DNA of 64,000 nt. Source: JBFHIZ01 sp963666475 (GTDB taxonomy: Bacteria; Bacillota; Clostridia; Lachnospirales; Lachnospiraceae). The number at the start of each line of letters is the position of its first letter. The stretch's first letter is position 1. The position numbers and the translations under genes are program-made. Shown in pieces: positions 1-9,075 of the stretch. The notes under the pieces were generated by a model. It was not told where the DNA came from and did no database searches. It worked only from the letters and a program-made list of their open reading frames with translations. Location of the stretch: contig CAXXJM010000001.1 of the NCBI GenBank assembly GCA_963666475.2, positions 310,001-374,000 of the forward strand, read 5' to 3'.

Positions 1-249
1 ATACGAATTTGTAAATTACTAGCTGAAAAAATAAAAGATCGATGCATTTCGAACAAAGTTATTCTACTAGGGCCATCCGCTGCAGGAGTTGGTAAAATCA
101 ATGATTTTTATCGGTGGGTATTTTATTTAAAGTCAAAAGATGAAGAAGCATTGATGCATATTAAGAATTATGTAGAAGAATTGTTTGAGAAGGAAGACAG
201 TAGGTATATGAGCATGCAGTTTGATTTTGATCCAATTCATGTATATTAA
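1..249 (+). CDS. priA: Primosomal protein N' (PriA helicase), C-terminal 82 residues
   Basis: Reading frame 1 is open from the window edge to a TAA at 247-249. The peptide contains VILLGPSAAGVGKINDFYRW, FYLKSK and ends in QFDFDPIHVY, which fits the end of PriA (GP-p-...-YR-...-K-...-D-DP). PriA reloads the replicative helicase at stalled or repaired forks. Only the C-terminal helicase lobe is in the window; the ATPase motifs and zinc-binding region lie upstream. The position directly before def and fmt is the usual Firmicutes order, which supports the call. Confidence 0.88.
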   Translation: MRICKLLAEKIKDRCISNKVILLGPSAAGVGKINDFYRWVFYLKSKDEEALMHIKNYVEELFEKEDSRYMSMQFDFDPIHVY

Positions 250-285
250 AAAAAAAAGGAATCATTATAATATTTAGGAGGCAAT

Positions 286-762
286 ATGGCAATTAGAGAA
301 ATTAGAGAAATCGGAGATAACGTTTTAAGAAAAGAATGTAAAGAAGTAAAAGAAATGACTCCAAGATTAAAAGAATTAATCGGTGATATGATAGAAACTA
401 TGTATGCAAGCAATGGAGTTGGACTTGCAGCACCGCAGGTAGGGATTTTAAAAAGACTTTGTGTAATTGATACAACTGGTGAAAATTTAATGGTGTTAAT
501 CAATCCAGTTATTGTTGATAAAAGTGGATCACAAACAGATGAAGAAGCATGTTTGAGTATTCCTGGAAAAATGGGAGCTGTAACAAGACCAAACTATGTT
601 AAAGTGGAAGCTTTGAATGAAAATATGGAGAATATTACAGTGGAAGCAACAGAGTTCTTAGCTAGAGCGGTTTGTCATGAATTGGATCATTTAGATGGAG
701 TTCTTTATGTAGATAAAGTAGAAGGTGAATTATTGGATGCAGGCAGTATGGAGGAAGAATAA
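286..762 (+). CDS. def: Peptide deformylase
   Basis: 158 residues, a normal size for a type 1 enzyme. It removes the formyl group from the N-terminal methionine of nascent proteins. All three family motifs are visible: GVGLAAPQVG near residue 45, a variant of EGCLS reading EEACLSIPG (metal-ligand Cys near residue 88), and CHELDHLDG near residue 130 with the two metal-ligand histidines and the catalytic Glu. The ATG is preceded by a strong AGGAGG at 275-280. The stop codon shares one base with the fmt start, so the two genes of the formylation cycle are translationally coupled. The Ala in place of Gly in EGCLS is a mild variation. Confidence 0.95.
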   Translation: MAIREIREIGDNVLRKECKEVKEMTPRLKELIGDMIETMYASNGVGLAAPQVGILKRLCVIDTTGENLMVLINPVIVDKSGSQTDEEACLSIPGKMGAVTRPNYVKVEALNENMENITVEATEFLARAVCHELDHLDGVLYVDKVEGELLDAGSMEEE

Positions 763-1691
763 TGAAAATTGTTTTTATGGGTACGCCTGATTTTGCTGTA
801 GGAGCTTTAGACAAACTGGTTAAGAGTGGTCATGAAATCTGTTTGGTTGTAACACAACCAGACAGACCAAAAGGAAGAGGTAAGGATTTGGCCTTTTCTC
901 CAGTGAAAGAATGTGCACTTAAACATGGCATCCCTGTTTTTCAGCCATTAAAAATTCGAGAGAAAGAATCTGTGGAGAAGTTAAGAGAATTCGATGCAGA
1001 AGTTTTCGTGGTAGCAGCATTTGGACAAATCCTAACAAAAGAGGTATTGGAAATGCCTAAATATGGCGGGCTGTGCATACATGCTTCGCTGTTGCCTAAA
1101 TATCGTGGAGCAGCGCCGATCCAATGGGCTATTATGGATGGAGAAACAGAAACAGGAATTACGATTATGCAGATGGATGAAGGAATTGACACTGGTGATA
1201 TGCTATGTAAGAAAACAGTTCCTATTGAAGCATATGATACCGCTAGTTCTTTACATGATAAACTAAGTATAGTGGGAGCTGATTTGATTATTTCCGCATT
1301 GGAGGAACTTGAAGCAGGAAACCTTTCTGGTGAACCACAGGGAGATTCCCCTACGGCATATGCAAAAATGATAAATAAAAAGATGGGTGAAATCGATTGG
1401 AATCATCCAGCGAAGCGGATTGAAAGGTTGGTTCGTGCTATGAATTCGTGGCCAAGTGCATATACAACATTTCAGGGGAAGAAGTTAAAGATTTGGGAAT
1501 GTAGTGTTACAGAAGAAAGTGCTGTTCAAGCACCTGGAACAATTTGCAAGATAGAAAAAGATCGTTTTTTCGTATGTACTGGGGAAGGTCAGCTGGAAAT
1601 ATCTTCGGTTCAATTGGAAGGGAAAAAGAGAATGTCGGTTGAAAGTTTTTTGCTTGGAAATCGAATGGAATGTGGTATCATTCTAGTTTAA
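762..1691 (+). CDS. fmt: Methionyl-tRNA formyltransferase
   Basis: 309 residues, typical length. It transfers a formyl group from 10-formyl-THF to Met-tRNAi. The N-terminal formyltransferase domain starts with MKIVFMGTPDFAV. The catalytic block around residues 107-145 contains HASLLPKYRGAAPIQWA and the downstream MDEGIDTGDML. The C-terminal half (about 205-309) is the OB-fold that recognises the tRNA. The start overlaps the def stop by one base and has no independent promoter, so it is the second step of the def-fmt unit. Confidence 0.95.
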   Translation: MKIVFMGTPDFAVGALDKLVKSGHEICLVVTQPDRPKGRGKDLAFSPVKECALKHGIPVFQPLKIREKESVEKLREFDAEVFVVAAFGQILTKEVLEMPKYGGLCIHASLLPKYRGAAPIQWAIMDGETETGITIMQMDEGIDTGDMLCKKTVPIEAYDTASSLHDKLSIVGADLIISALEELEAGNLSGEPQGDSPTAYAKMINKKMGEIDWNHPAKRIERLVRAMNSWPSAYTTFQGKKLKIWECSVTEESAVQAPGTICKIEKDRFFVCTGEGQLEISSVQLEGKKRMSVESFLLGNRMECGIILV

Positions 1692-1715
1692 CTGGAATTT
1701 AAGGAGGAAGAAACA

Positions 1716-2420
1716 ATGTATGGTACAGGTTTTTATTTTTATGATTCATCATATATCTTAGTGATTATTGCAGCAATACTGACGATGATTGCATCGGCAC
1801 GAGTACGTGCGACATTCAATAAATATGCAAAGGTACGAAATCATGCTGGAATTACAGGAGCTGAAGCAGCTGAACGAATTTTACGTTCACAGGGCATTTA
1901 CGATGTTCGAATTATTCAGACGGCTGGGAATCTGACAGATCATTATAGTCCAAAAGATAGAACACTAGCGCTTAGCCAATCAACATTTAGTCAAGCTTCT
2001 ATTGCTGCGGTAGCGGTTGCAGCGCATGAATGTGGGCATGCTATTCAGCATGAAAAGAACTATGCACCTCTATCTTTACGAAGTGCACTTGTTCCTTTTG
2101 CAAACATTGGGTCAAAACTTGGAGTACCACTTATTATTTTAGGCATCATATTGAGTTATAATCCACTTTTGATTCAGGTTGGAATATGGGTGTTTGCTGC
2201 AGCTGTTTTATTTCAGATTGTTACTTTACCGGTTGAATTCAATGCATCAAGCCGTGCAATGATGATCTTGGAAAATGGTGGAATACTTACTTCAGAAGAA
2301 TTGAAAAATGGTGGAAAAGTGTTAAGAGCAGCAGCACTTACCTATGTGGCCGCAGCAGCAAGTGCTGTTCTGCAGCTACTTCGTTTTGTTTTGCTTTCAG
2401 GAAATCGCTCAAGAAAGTAA
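1716..2420 (+). CDS. Membrane zinc metallopeptidase, YugP family
   Basis: 234 residues. The zinc-protease motif HECGHAIQH (HExxH type) lies near residue 105, in a protein with hydrophobic segments at the N terminus (about 8-27), at about 140-180 and near the C terminus. This matches the neutral zinc metallopeptidase family represented by Bacillus YugP. A good AAGGAGG (1702-1708) precedes the ATG. Its place between fmt and rsmB is common in Clostridia. The physiological substrate is unknown; a role in membrane protein turnover is an inference from topology only. Confidence 0.82.
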   Translation: MYGTGFYFYDSSYILVIIAAILTMIASARVRATFNKYAKVRNHAGITGAEAAERILRSQGIYDVRIIQTAGNLTDHYSPKDRTLALSQSTFSQASIAAVAVAAHECGHAIQHEKNYAPLSLRSALVPFANIGSKLGVPLIILGIILSYNPLLIQVGIWVFAAAVLFQIVTLPVEFNASSRAMMILENGGILTSEELKNGGKVLRAAALTYVAAAASAVLQLLRFVLLSGNRSRK

Positions 2421-2455
2421 TTAAATTAAAATTGATTTAGAATTTGGAGAAAATA

Positions 2456-3820
2456 ATGAACAGAGAAACCAATCTCGATATCCGTGAAGTTGTATTCAAT
2501 ATGCTTCTTCGTATTTTAAAAGAAACAGAATATAGTCATATTGTAGTTCATCAAACGCTTGAGAAATACGATGATTTGGATGCGACACAAAAAGCATTTA
2601 TCAAAAGATTGTGTGAAGGATGTGTGGAAAAAAAGATTCAATTGGAGTATGTAATTAATCAATATTCAAAACTTCCACTATCAAAAATGAAACCTGTGAT
2701 TCGAATTATTTTACTAATGGGTACATATCAAATCCTGTTCATGGATGGAGTGCCAGATTCTGCAGCCTGTAATGAATCCGTGAAGTTGGCAAAGAGACGC
2801 AAATTTCAAAATCTTTCTGGTTTTGTTAACGGGATATTGCGCACAATTTCTAGAGAGAAGGAACATATTTCTTATCCGGACAAAGAAGTGGATTATCGAA
2901 TTTATCTACATATTATGTATTCGATGCCTTTATGGCTAGTGGATCATTTCATGAAAGAATGCCTTTTAGACGATGTAGAACAAATCTTTCAAGACATGCA
3001 ACGACCTCATGATGTTAGCATTCGAATGGATGAAAATATGTCAGAGGAAAGCAAAGAAGCTTGGATCTGTAAAATAAAGGATCATCATACAAAAATTATA
3101 AATAATCCATATCTTTCTTATGCATATTTGCTTCAGCAGGTGGATGGATTAAAACATGTGCCGGGATTTTTAGAGGGCGTGTTTACCGTTCAGGATACAA
3201 GCTCCATGTTGGTAGCTGAAATTGCAGCGCCGAGAGGTGATGAGAGGGTGTTGGATGTGTGTGCCGCACCAGGTGGAAAAGCATTGCATATGGCAACAAA
3301 GCTCAAAGGCACGGGCATGGTCGTAGCGAGAGATCTGTCTGAAGAGAAAGTACAAAAAATGAATGAAAATCAAGAACGATTGCAACTTAAGAACATATCG
3401 TTTGAAACTTATGATGCTACGGTATTAGATCAAAGTTGGATAGGAAAAGCAGATATTGTGATTGCGGATTTGCCTTGCTCAGGACTTGGAATTATGGGTA
3501 AGAAACGTGATATTCGGTATCGTATTTCGCCGAACATATTAGATGAACTGCCATTGCTACAAAAACAAATTTTAAAAAATGCTACGCAGTATGTAAAACC
3601 AGGTGGAACGTTGATTTATTCCACATGTACAATTAACCATAAAGAAAACCAGGAGATTGCAGATTGGTTGATTTCGTCTTGTGGTTTGGTTGCTGAATCT
3701 TGTGATTCATATCTTCCTGACAAATTAAAGTCAGCAGTTTCAAACGAAGGATATTTACAATTACTACCAGGGATACATTCTACAGATGGATTTTTTATTG
3801 CAAGGTTTAAGAAAGAATAG
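2456..3820 (+). CDS. rsmB: 16S rRNA (cytosine-967-C5)-methyltransferase
   Basis: About 454 residues from the ATG at 2456. The reading frame extends to a TTG at 2444, but GGAGA at 2446-2450 is well placed for the ATG. The N-terminal part (about 1-140) is the NusB-like RNA-binding domain. The C-terminal part is a Rossmann methyltransferase with DVCAAPGGKALHMA (SAM binding), DLPCSGLGIMG and YSTCTINHKENQ. The two cysteines in the last two motifs are the catalytic pair of RNA m5C methylases. It is followed by rlmN, another rRNA-modifying enzyme. Confidence 0.92.
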   Translation: MNRETNLDIREVVFNMLLRILKETEYSHIVVHQTLEKYDDLDATQKAFIKRLCEGCVEKKIQLEYVINQYSKLPLSKMKPVIRIILLMGTYQILFMDGVPDSAACNESVKLAKRRKFQNLSGFVNGILRTISREKEHISYPDKEVDYRIYLHIMYSMPLWLVDHFMKECLLDDVEQIFQDMQRPHDVSIRMDENMSEESKEAWICKIKDHHTKIINNPYLSYAYLLQQVDGLKHVPGFLEGVFTVQDTSSMLVAEIAAPRGDERVLDVCAAPGGKALHMATKLKGTGMVVARDLSEEKVQKMNENQERLQLKNISFETYDATVLDQSWIGKADIVIADLPCSGLGIMGKKRDIRYRISPNILDELPLLQKQILKNATQYVKPGGTLIYSTCTINHKENQEIADWLISSCGLVAESCDSYLPDKLKSAVSNEGYLQLLPGIHSTDGFFIARFKKE

Positions 3821-3835
3821 AAAGATAGGAAATAT

Positions 3836-4876
3836 ATGATAGATATTAAGTCATTAACGTTTCAAGAATTAAAGCAGGAACTCCTGGATTTAGGAGAAAA
3901 AGAATATCGTGCCCAGCAGATCTATCAATGGATTCATGTTAAGCTCGTGCAAGATTTTGATTCGATGAATAATTTATCAAAAGCATTACGAGATAAATTA
4001 AAGTCACGATTTTTTCTTTATGTCCCTAAGATTGAAAGAATGCAGGAATCGTCTCAGGATGGAACTAGAAAATATTTGTTCGAACTTGCTGATGGGAATA
4101 TGATTGAAAGTGTTTTTATGAGATATAAACATGGAAATTCGGTCTGTATTTCTTCGCAGGCAGGTTGTAGAATGGGATGTACTTTTTGCGCATCAACAAT
4201 TGATGGATTGGCGCGCTCGCTGACGGCTTCGGAGATGATTGAACAAATTTATTCAATTACCAGGCATGTAGGGGAACGTATTTCGAATGTAGTCGTTATG
4301 GGAAGTGGGGAACCCATGGATAATTACGAGAATCTTCTTCGGTTTATTAAGCTTTTAACAGATGAATTTGGTCTGCATATGAGTCAAAGAAATGTGACCG
4401 TTTCAACTTGTGGTATTGTACCTAAAATTTATGATTTGGCGAAAGAAAAACTTCAAATTACATTGGCCATTTCTCTACACGCTTCAAACGATGAGAAAAG
4501 AAGACAATTGATGCCAATTGCAAAAAAATATCCAATGAGTGAGTTGCTCGAGGCATGTAAATTCTATTTTAATGAAACAAAACGAAGAATATCCTTTGAG
4601 TATAGTTTAGTTGAAGGTGTTAATGATTCGCTAGAAGAAGCGGAAGAATTGTCAAGGCGAATCAAAGACCTTGGTGCACATGTCAATCTGATACCGGTAA
4701 ATCCGATCGAAGAGCGAGATTATGTGAATCCAAAGATGCAGGCAGTTCAAGCATTTAAAAATAAACTTGAAAAAAATAAGATTAATGTTACTATAAGAAG
4801 GGAAATGGGGCAGGATATCGATGGAGCTTGCGGACAGCTACGACGAAGCCATGCAAAAGAGACAGGAGGAAACTAG
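3836..4876 (+). CDS. rlmN: Dual-specificity 23S rRNA/tRNA adenine-C2 methyltransferase (radical SAM)
   Basis: 346 residues. It methylates A2503 of 23S rRNA and A37 of some tRNAs. The radical-SAM cluster motif CxxxCxxC is seen as GCRMGCTFCAS near residue 110. It is followed by the GSGEPMDNYEN block and a C-terminal GACGQLR segment carrying the methyl-carrying cysteine. The N-terminal helical accessory domain is complete. It sits in the operon between rsmB and the PP2C phosphatase, with 3 bases between its stop and the next start. Confidence 0.95.
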   Translation: MIDIKSLTFQELKQELLDLGEKEYRAQQIYQWIHVKLVQDFDSMNNLSKALRDKLKSRFFLYVPKIERMQESSQDGTRKYLFELADGNMIESVFMRYKHGNSVCISSQAGCRMGCTFCASTIDGLARSLTASEMIEQIYSITRHVGERISNVVVMGSGEPMDNYENLLRFIKLLTDEFGLHMSQRNVTVSTCGIVPKIYDLAKEKLQITLAISLHASNDEKRRQLMPIAKKYPMSELLEACKFYFNETKRRISFEYSLVEGVNDSLEEAEELSRRIKDLGAHVNLIPVNPIEERDYVNPKMQAVQAFKNKLEKNKINVTIRREMGQDIDGACGQLRRSHAKETGGN

Positions 4877-4879
4877 ACG

Positions 4880-5638
4880 GTGTTAAGAACATTTTCGATT
4901 ACTGACGTAGGGAAAAAAAGAAAACTCAATCAGGATTATGTATATGTCTCAGAAAGACCGATAGGAAGTCTTGACAATTTGTTTGTCGTGGCAGATGGAA
5001 TGGGTGGTCATAATGCAGGAGACTTAGCATCGCAGATTTCGGTAACTACAATTGTTGATACAATCATCAAATCAAAAGAAACAGAACGTATTTGTATTTT
5101 GGAAGATGCCGTAAAAGAAGCAAATAAACTGATATCTGATATGGCAAAGGATAAAGAAGAGTTACAGGGAATGGGCACGACAGTTGTTGTTGCTACATTC
5201 GATGGAAAACAGCTGTTTGTAGCAAATGTTGGAGACAGTCGTTTATATATTTGCAATCAAACGATTACACAAATTACAAGAGATCATTCTCTCGTTGAAG
5301 AGATGGTCCGTTTAGGTGGAATTGATAAGAAAAAAGCTCGCTTTCACCCTGATAAAAATGTGATTACACGCGCTGTTGGTGTGGAAGAAACCATTCAAAT
5401 CGATTTTTTTGATACAGAACTTCGAAAAGGGGACGTGGTATTGATGTGCTCAGATGGGTTGACCAATATGCTGGATGATCAGGAAATTCAAGTTATAATG
5501 TCGATTAATGGAGATTTGGAACATAAAGCGAAAGCTTTAGTAGAAGCGGCCAATGAAAAGGGCGGAAAAGATAATATTGCAGTGGTCCTAGTGGATCCAT
5601 ATGGAAGCAATTTTGATGAGACAGGAGGTGCCAAATGA
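4880..5638 (+). CDS. prpC: PP2C-family Ser/Thr protein phosphatase (PrpC/Stp)
   Basis: 252 residues, GTG start behind an AGGAGG at 4865-4870. It is the partner phosphatase of the PASTA kinase encoded next. The metal-binding motifs are all present: VADGMGGHNAGD near residue 38, NVGDSRLY near 117, SDGLTNML near 191 and GKDNIAVVLV near 229. No membrane segment, so it is cytosolic. The TGA stop overlaps the kinase ATG (ATGA), which is typical translational coupling for this pair. Confidence 0.93.
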   Translation: MLRTFSITDVGKKRKLNQDYVYVSERPIGSLDNLFVVADGMGGHNAGDLASQISVTTIVDTIIKSKETERICILEDAVKEANKLISDMAKDKEELQGMGTTVVVATFDGKQLFVANVGDSRLYICNQTITQITRDHSLVEEMVRLGGIDKKKARFHPDKNVITRAVGVEETIQIDFFDTELRKGDVVLMCSDGLTNMLDDQEIQVIMSINGDLEHKAKALVEAANEKGGKDNIAVVLVDPYGSNFDETGGAK

Positions 5639-7479
5639 TAAAATTAGGTATGATCATTGGCGACCGCTATGAAATATTAGAGAGAATCGGAACGGGCGGT
5701 ATGTCCGATGTGTATAAAGCGAAGTGCCATAAATTGAATCGATATGTGGCTGTCAAAGTTTTAAAACAAGAGTTCAGTGAAAACGAAAATTTTGTCAATA
5801 AATTTCGAGTGGAAGCACAGGCTGCAGCTGGTCTGGAACATCCAAATATCGTTAACATTTATGATGTTGGTGAAGAGAACGGAATCTATTATATTATTAT
5901 GGAGCTCGTTGAAGGAATTACCTTAAAGCAGTATATTGAGAAAAAGGTTCGCATTTCTTATAAAGAGGCGATTAGCATAGCTATTCAGGTTGCTATGGGT
6001 ATTAAAGCAGCACATGCGAATAAGATTATTCATCGTGACATCAAACCACAAAATATTATTATTTCAACTACTGGAAAAGTAAAAGTTACGGATTTTGGAA
6101 TTGCAAAAGCAGCTACCAGTAATACCGTTACCTCAAATGTTATGGGATCGGTACATTATTCATCTCCAGAACAGGCGCGAGGAGGATATTCTGACGAAAA
6201 GAGCGATATTTATTCTTTGGGGATTACTTTATTTGAAATGTTGACAGGACGAGTGCCATTTAATGGGGATACGACCGTTGCCATAGCGATTAAACATATC
6301 CAAGAGGATATGCCTTCCCCAAGATCGTTTGTGGATGATGTTCCAATTAGTTTGGAGCAGATTATCTTTAAGTGTACACAAAAGAGTCCGGACAAAAGGT
6401 ATTTGAAAATTGACGAGTTGATTAAAGATCTCAAGCAGGTTTTGATGAACCCAGATCATATTTTTGAAAATATGTCTGCACCTATTTCTGACAATACGAC
6501 AAGAAAGATTACTTCAAAGGAATTAAATTCTATAAAAATTCAGTCGGAGCAGTTGAATGTAAATTACGCGGATCCTTATCGAAAGAAGAAACCCGATGCT
6601 TCTCAAAGAAAGAAAAACAGCAAAAGAACAAAGCCAATTGATCCAGAGATGCAGCGTGAAAAAACAATTACAATTGTGATTGTAATTGTCACCGTACTTT
6701 TGGGATTGGGAATTATATTCTTTGTTGGAAGGGCCGTAGGATTATTTCAGTTTGGGGCAGAGCCAGAGATCGATGAAGTGGTAGAAGATGTGATCATGAT
6801 TGATATTGATAATTTAAGCTGGGATGATGCAAAAGCAAGATTAGATGAAGTAGGAATTGCCTATGCAGAGCCAAGCTATGAAAATTCAGAAGATGTCACG
6901 GCAAATCACGTGATTTCAGCATCGATTGAGGCCGGAGATAAAGTATTAGAAACAGACTTGGTTGAAGTTGTAGTTTCCCTTGGACAAAAAGAAGTTTTGG
7001 TACCATTGGTTTTAGGGTTATCTGAAGACGAAGCGGTTCAAAGAATTACAGATGCTGGATTTAAGGCTGAAGTGGGTACACTGATAGACTCTCCGGATTA
7101 CGCGAAAGATGAAGTTGGATATCAGTCGATTGCATATAATGAAAAAGCAGTACCTGGTACTACAATCAAAATTCGTGTGTCAAAAGGAACCCAATACTAT
7201 CTGGACTATACGCTCCTAGCACCATCCATGTATGTTGCAGGTAGCGCGACGATTGTCGTAATGACTTCGAAAAACGAGGAGTTGTTCCGGGAAGTAGTTA
7301 CTTCTTTTCCACAAGAAATTCAAGTGGATAGTATATGGGATGTAGAAGATGGGAAGATTTCTGTTTTATATACCATCAGTGTATTAGAAGATTATCTAGA
7401 TAATAATGGAAACCCACAGACAAGAACGATTCAAAAAGACCAAGAAGATGTAATTGAAGTTCAATTTGAGCAAAGGTAA
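5635..7479 (+). CDS. prkC: PASTA-domain Ser/Thr protein kinase (PrkC/Stk1)
   Basis: 614 residues. The kinase domain covers about 10-270, with VAVKVLK (ATP-binding Lys), IHRDIKPQN (catalytic loop) and TDFGIAKA (DFG). A Lys/Arg-rich juxtamembrane stretch precedes one membrane helix at about 343-370. Outside are two PASTA repeats, about 387-450 and 455-517, and a further ~95-residue domain that I do not recognise. PASTA repeats in this family bind muropeptides or lipid II, so the kinase couples wall status to growth. Two PASTA repeats is fewer than the three of B. subtilis PrkC. Confidence 0.93.
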   Translation: MIKLGMIIGDRYEILERIGTGGMSDVYKAKCHKLNRYVAVKVLKQEFSENENFVNKFRVEAQAAAGLEHPNIVNIYDVGEENGIYYIIMELVEGITLKQYIEKKVRISYKEAISIAIQVAMGIKAAHANKIIHRDIKPQNIIISTTGKVKVTDFGIAKAATSNTVTSNVMGSVHYSSPEQARGGYSDEKSDIYSLGITLFEMLTGRVPFNGDTTVAIAIKHIQEDMPSPRSFVDDVPISLEQIIFKCTQKSPDKRYLKIDELIKDLKQVLMNPDHIFENMSAPISDNTTRKITSKELNSIKIQSEQLNVNYADPYRKKKPDASQRKKNSKRTKPIDPEMQREKTITIVIVIVTVLLGLGIIFFVGRAVGLFQFGAEPEIDEVVEDVIMIDIDNLSWDDAKARLDEVGIAYAEPSYENSEDVTANHVISASIEAGDKVLETDLVEVVVSLGQKEVLVPLVLGLSEDEAVQRITDAGFKAEVGTLIDSPDYAKDEVGYQSIAYNEKAVPGTTIKIRVSKGTQYYLDYTLLAPSMYVAGSATIVVMTSKNEELFREVVTSFPQEIQVDSIWDVEDGKISVLYTISVLEDYLDNNGNPQTRTIQKDQEDVIEVQFEQR

Positions 7480-8379
7480 ATGATGAGAGGAAAGATTACA
7501 AAGGGAATTGCAGGATTTTACTATGTCAAGATTATTACTGATGTAGTGGAAGGAAAAGCAGAGTTATATGAATGCAAAGCTAAGGGGATATTTCGTAAAA
7601 ATGCACAAAAACCGTTGGTAGGTGATGTGGTTGATATTTCAATCCTTGACGAAGAAAAGAGGATAGGAAATATTGAAGAATTATATCCACGGAAAAATTC
7701 ACTCATAAGGCCGGCAGTTGCAAATATTGATCAGGCACTTGTTTTTTTTGCAATCAAACATCCGGATTTGAATCTGAATCTCCTGGATCGATTTTTGATC
7801 ATGATGGAGAAACTTGAATTACCCATCGTCCTGTGTTTTAATAAGAAAGACCTTGTTGACCAAGCTGAGATGGATCGTGTACGAAATATATATGAAAAGT
7901 GTGGTTATCCGGTTCATTTTATGAGTGCAAAAGATAAGAACGATGCACTTGCGATAAAAAAGTTGCTACTAGGGAAGACGACAGTGCTCGCAGGTCCTAG
8001 TGGGGCGGGTAAATCAACGTTCGTGAATCAAATTCAGCAGGAGTTTACGCAAACGACGGGTGAGCTGAGTGAGAAGATTAAGCGAGGTAAGAATACCACC
8101 ACACATACGCAGTTTATGGAGTTGGATGATACATCGTATATCATAGATACACCAGGATTTTCATCTATGGGAATCTTTGAAATTGAAGAAACAGATTTAG
8201 GAGAGTATTATCCTGAGTTTCGAAAATATGAGAAGTTTTGTAAGTTTACAAGATGCGCACATACAAAAGAACCAGTTTGTGGGATTAAAGACGCTGTTGA
8301 ACGTGGTGAAATAGCGAAAGAACGATACGAAAATTATATTTTATTGTATGATGAACTAAAAGAAAAGAGAAAATACTGA
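7480..8379 (+). CDS. rsgA: Ribosome small-subunit GTPase RsgA (housekeeping copy)
   Basis: 299 residues. This is a circularly permuted GTPase. After an N-terminal OB-fold the motifs run in the order G4 (FNKKDLV), G1 (GPSGAGKS at about 172-179), then G3 (DTPGFSS). The C-terminal zinc-binding helix contains CKFTRCAHTKEPVCG. RsgA checks maturation of the 30S decoding centre. It starts directly after the prkC stop, the conserved prkC-rsgA-rpe order. ATG codons at 7480 and 7483 are both possible. A second, divergent RsgA is present at 50827-51828. Confidence 0.94.
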   Translation: MMRGKITKGIAGFYYVKIITDVVEGKAELYECKAKGIFRKNAQKPLVGDVVDISILDEEKRIGNIEELYPRKNSLIRPAVANIDQALVFFAIKHPDLNLNLLDRFLIMMEKLELPIVLCFNKKDLVDQAEMDRVRNIYEKCGYPVHFMSAKDKNDALAIKKLLLGKTTVLAGPSGAGKSTFVNQIQQEFTQTTGELSEKIKRGKNTTTHTQFMELDDTSYIIDTPGFSSMGIFEIEETDLGEYYPEFRKYEKFCKFTRCAHTKEPVCGIKDAVERGEIAKERYENYILLYDELKEKRKY

Positions 8380-9035
8380 TGAAAACAATTGTACCTTCAA
8401 TTTTAGCTGCAAACTTTTGGTGTTTGGGAGAAGAGATAAATCGTGTGAAAGATGGTGGAGCAACCTGGTTGCACATCGATGTAATGGATGGAATGTTTGT
8501 TCCTTCCATTTCTTTTGGTATGCCAATTATAGCTTCGATTCGTAAAAAGACCGATTGTTTGTTAGATGTACATTTAATGATTGAAGAACCAAAACGTTAC
8601 CTAGAAGAGTTTGCAAACCTTGGTTCGGATAGTATTACGATTCATTATGAAAGCAGTAAGACCGTAAAAGAAGACCTGATGAAAATACGAGAACTTGGTT
8701 GTAAAGTGGGTATTTCTTTAAAGCCAGAAACTCCGATTGAAGTTTTGGAACCGTATTTAGAATTTCTGGATATGATTTTAATCATGAGTGTTGAACCAGG
8801 ATTTGGGGGACAGACATATATTGATAGTACATATGGACGCATAAAGAGAGTTCACAATATGATAGAACATTGTGCTTATGATATAAAAATAGAAATTGAT
8901 GGAGGCATTAATCGAGAGAATATTCGAGAAGTTGCTGAAGCAGGTGTCGATATGATTGTTGCAGGTTCTGCAATTTTTAATGGAGACGCAAAAAAGAATA
9001 CTGAAGATATCATTCAAATTTTAAATCAAATATAG
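8379..9035 (+). CDS. rpe: Ribulose-phosphate 3-epimerase
   Basis: 218 residues, normal size. It interconverts ribulose-5-P and xylulose-5-P in the pentose phosphate pathway. Family blocks are LHIDVMDGMFVP near residue 30 (metal ligands), DVHLMIEEP near 65, MSVEPGFGGQ near 138 and EIDGGIN near 172, followed by VAGSAIF. Start and stop overlap with rsgA by one base. In many Firmicutes a thiamine pyrophosphokinase gene follows; here a gap and then ychF follow instead. Confidence 0.95.
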   Translation: MKTIVPSILAANFWCLGEEINRVKDGGATWLHIDVMDGMFVPSISFGMPIIASIRKKTDCLLDVHLMIEEPKRYLEEFANLGSDSITIHYESSKTVKEDLMKIRELGCKVGISLKPETPIEVLEPYLEFLDMILIMSVEPGFGGQTYIDSTYGRIKRVHNMIEHCAYDIKIEIDGGINRENIREVAEAGVDMIVAGSAIFNGDAKKNTEDIIQILNQI

Positions 9036-9045
9036 AATAGATAGA

Positions 9046-9064
9046 TATCCGTATCAAACGGATA
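9046..9064 (+). other. Short inverted repeat just before the ychF ribosome-binding site
   Basis: TATCCGT (9046-9052) and ACGGATA (9058-9064) can pair in a 7-bp stem with a 5-base loop. The right arm runs into the AGGAGG that serves ychF, so folding could affect translation. No T-run follows, so it is not a terminator. The functional role is a guess. Confidence 0.4.
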
Positions 9065-9075
9065 GGAGGAAAAAC

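Noticed and set aside
266..271. TATAAT before def as a promoter
   Set aside because: Transcription would start inside the ribosome-binding site and no -35 fits; def is probably read from upstream.
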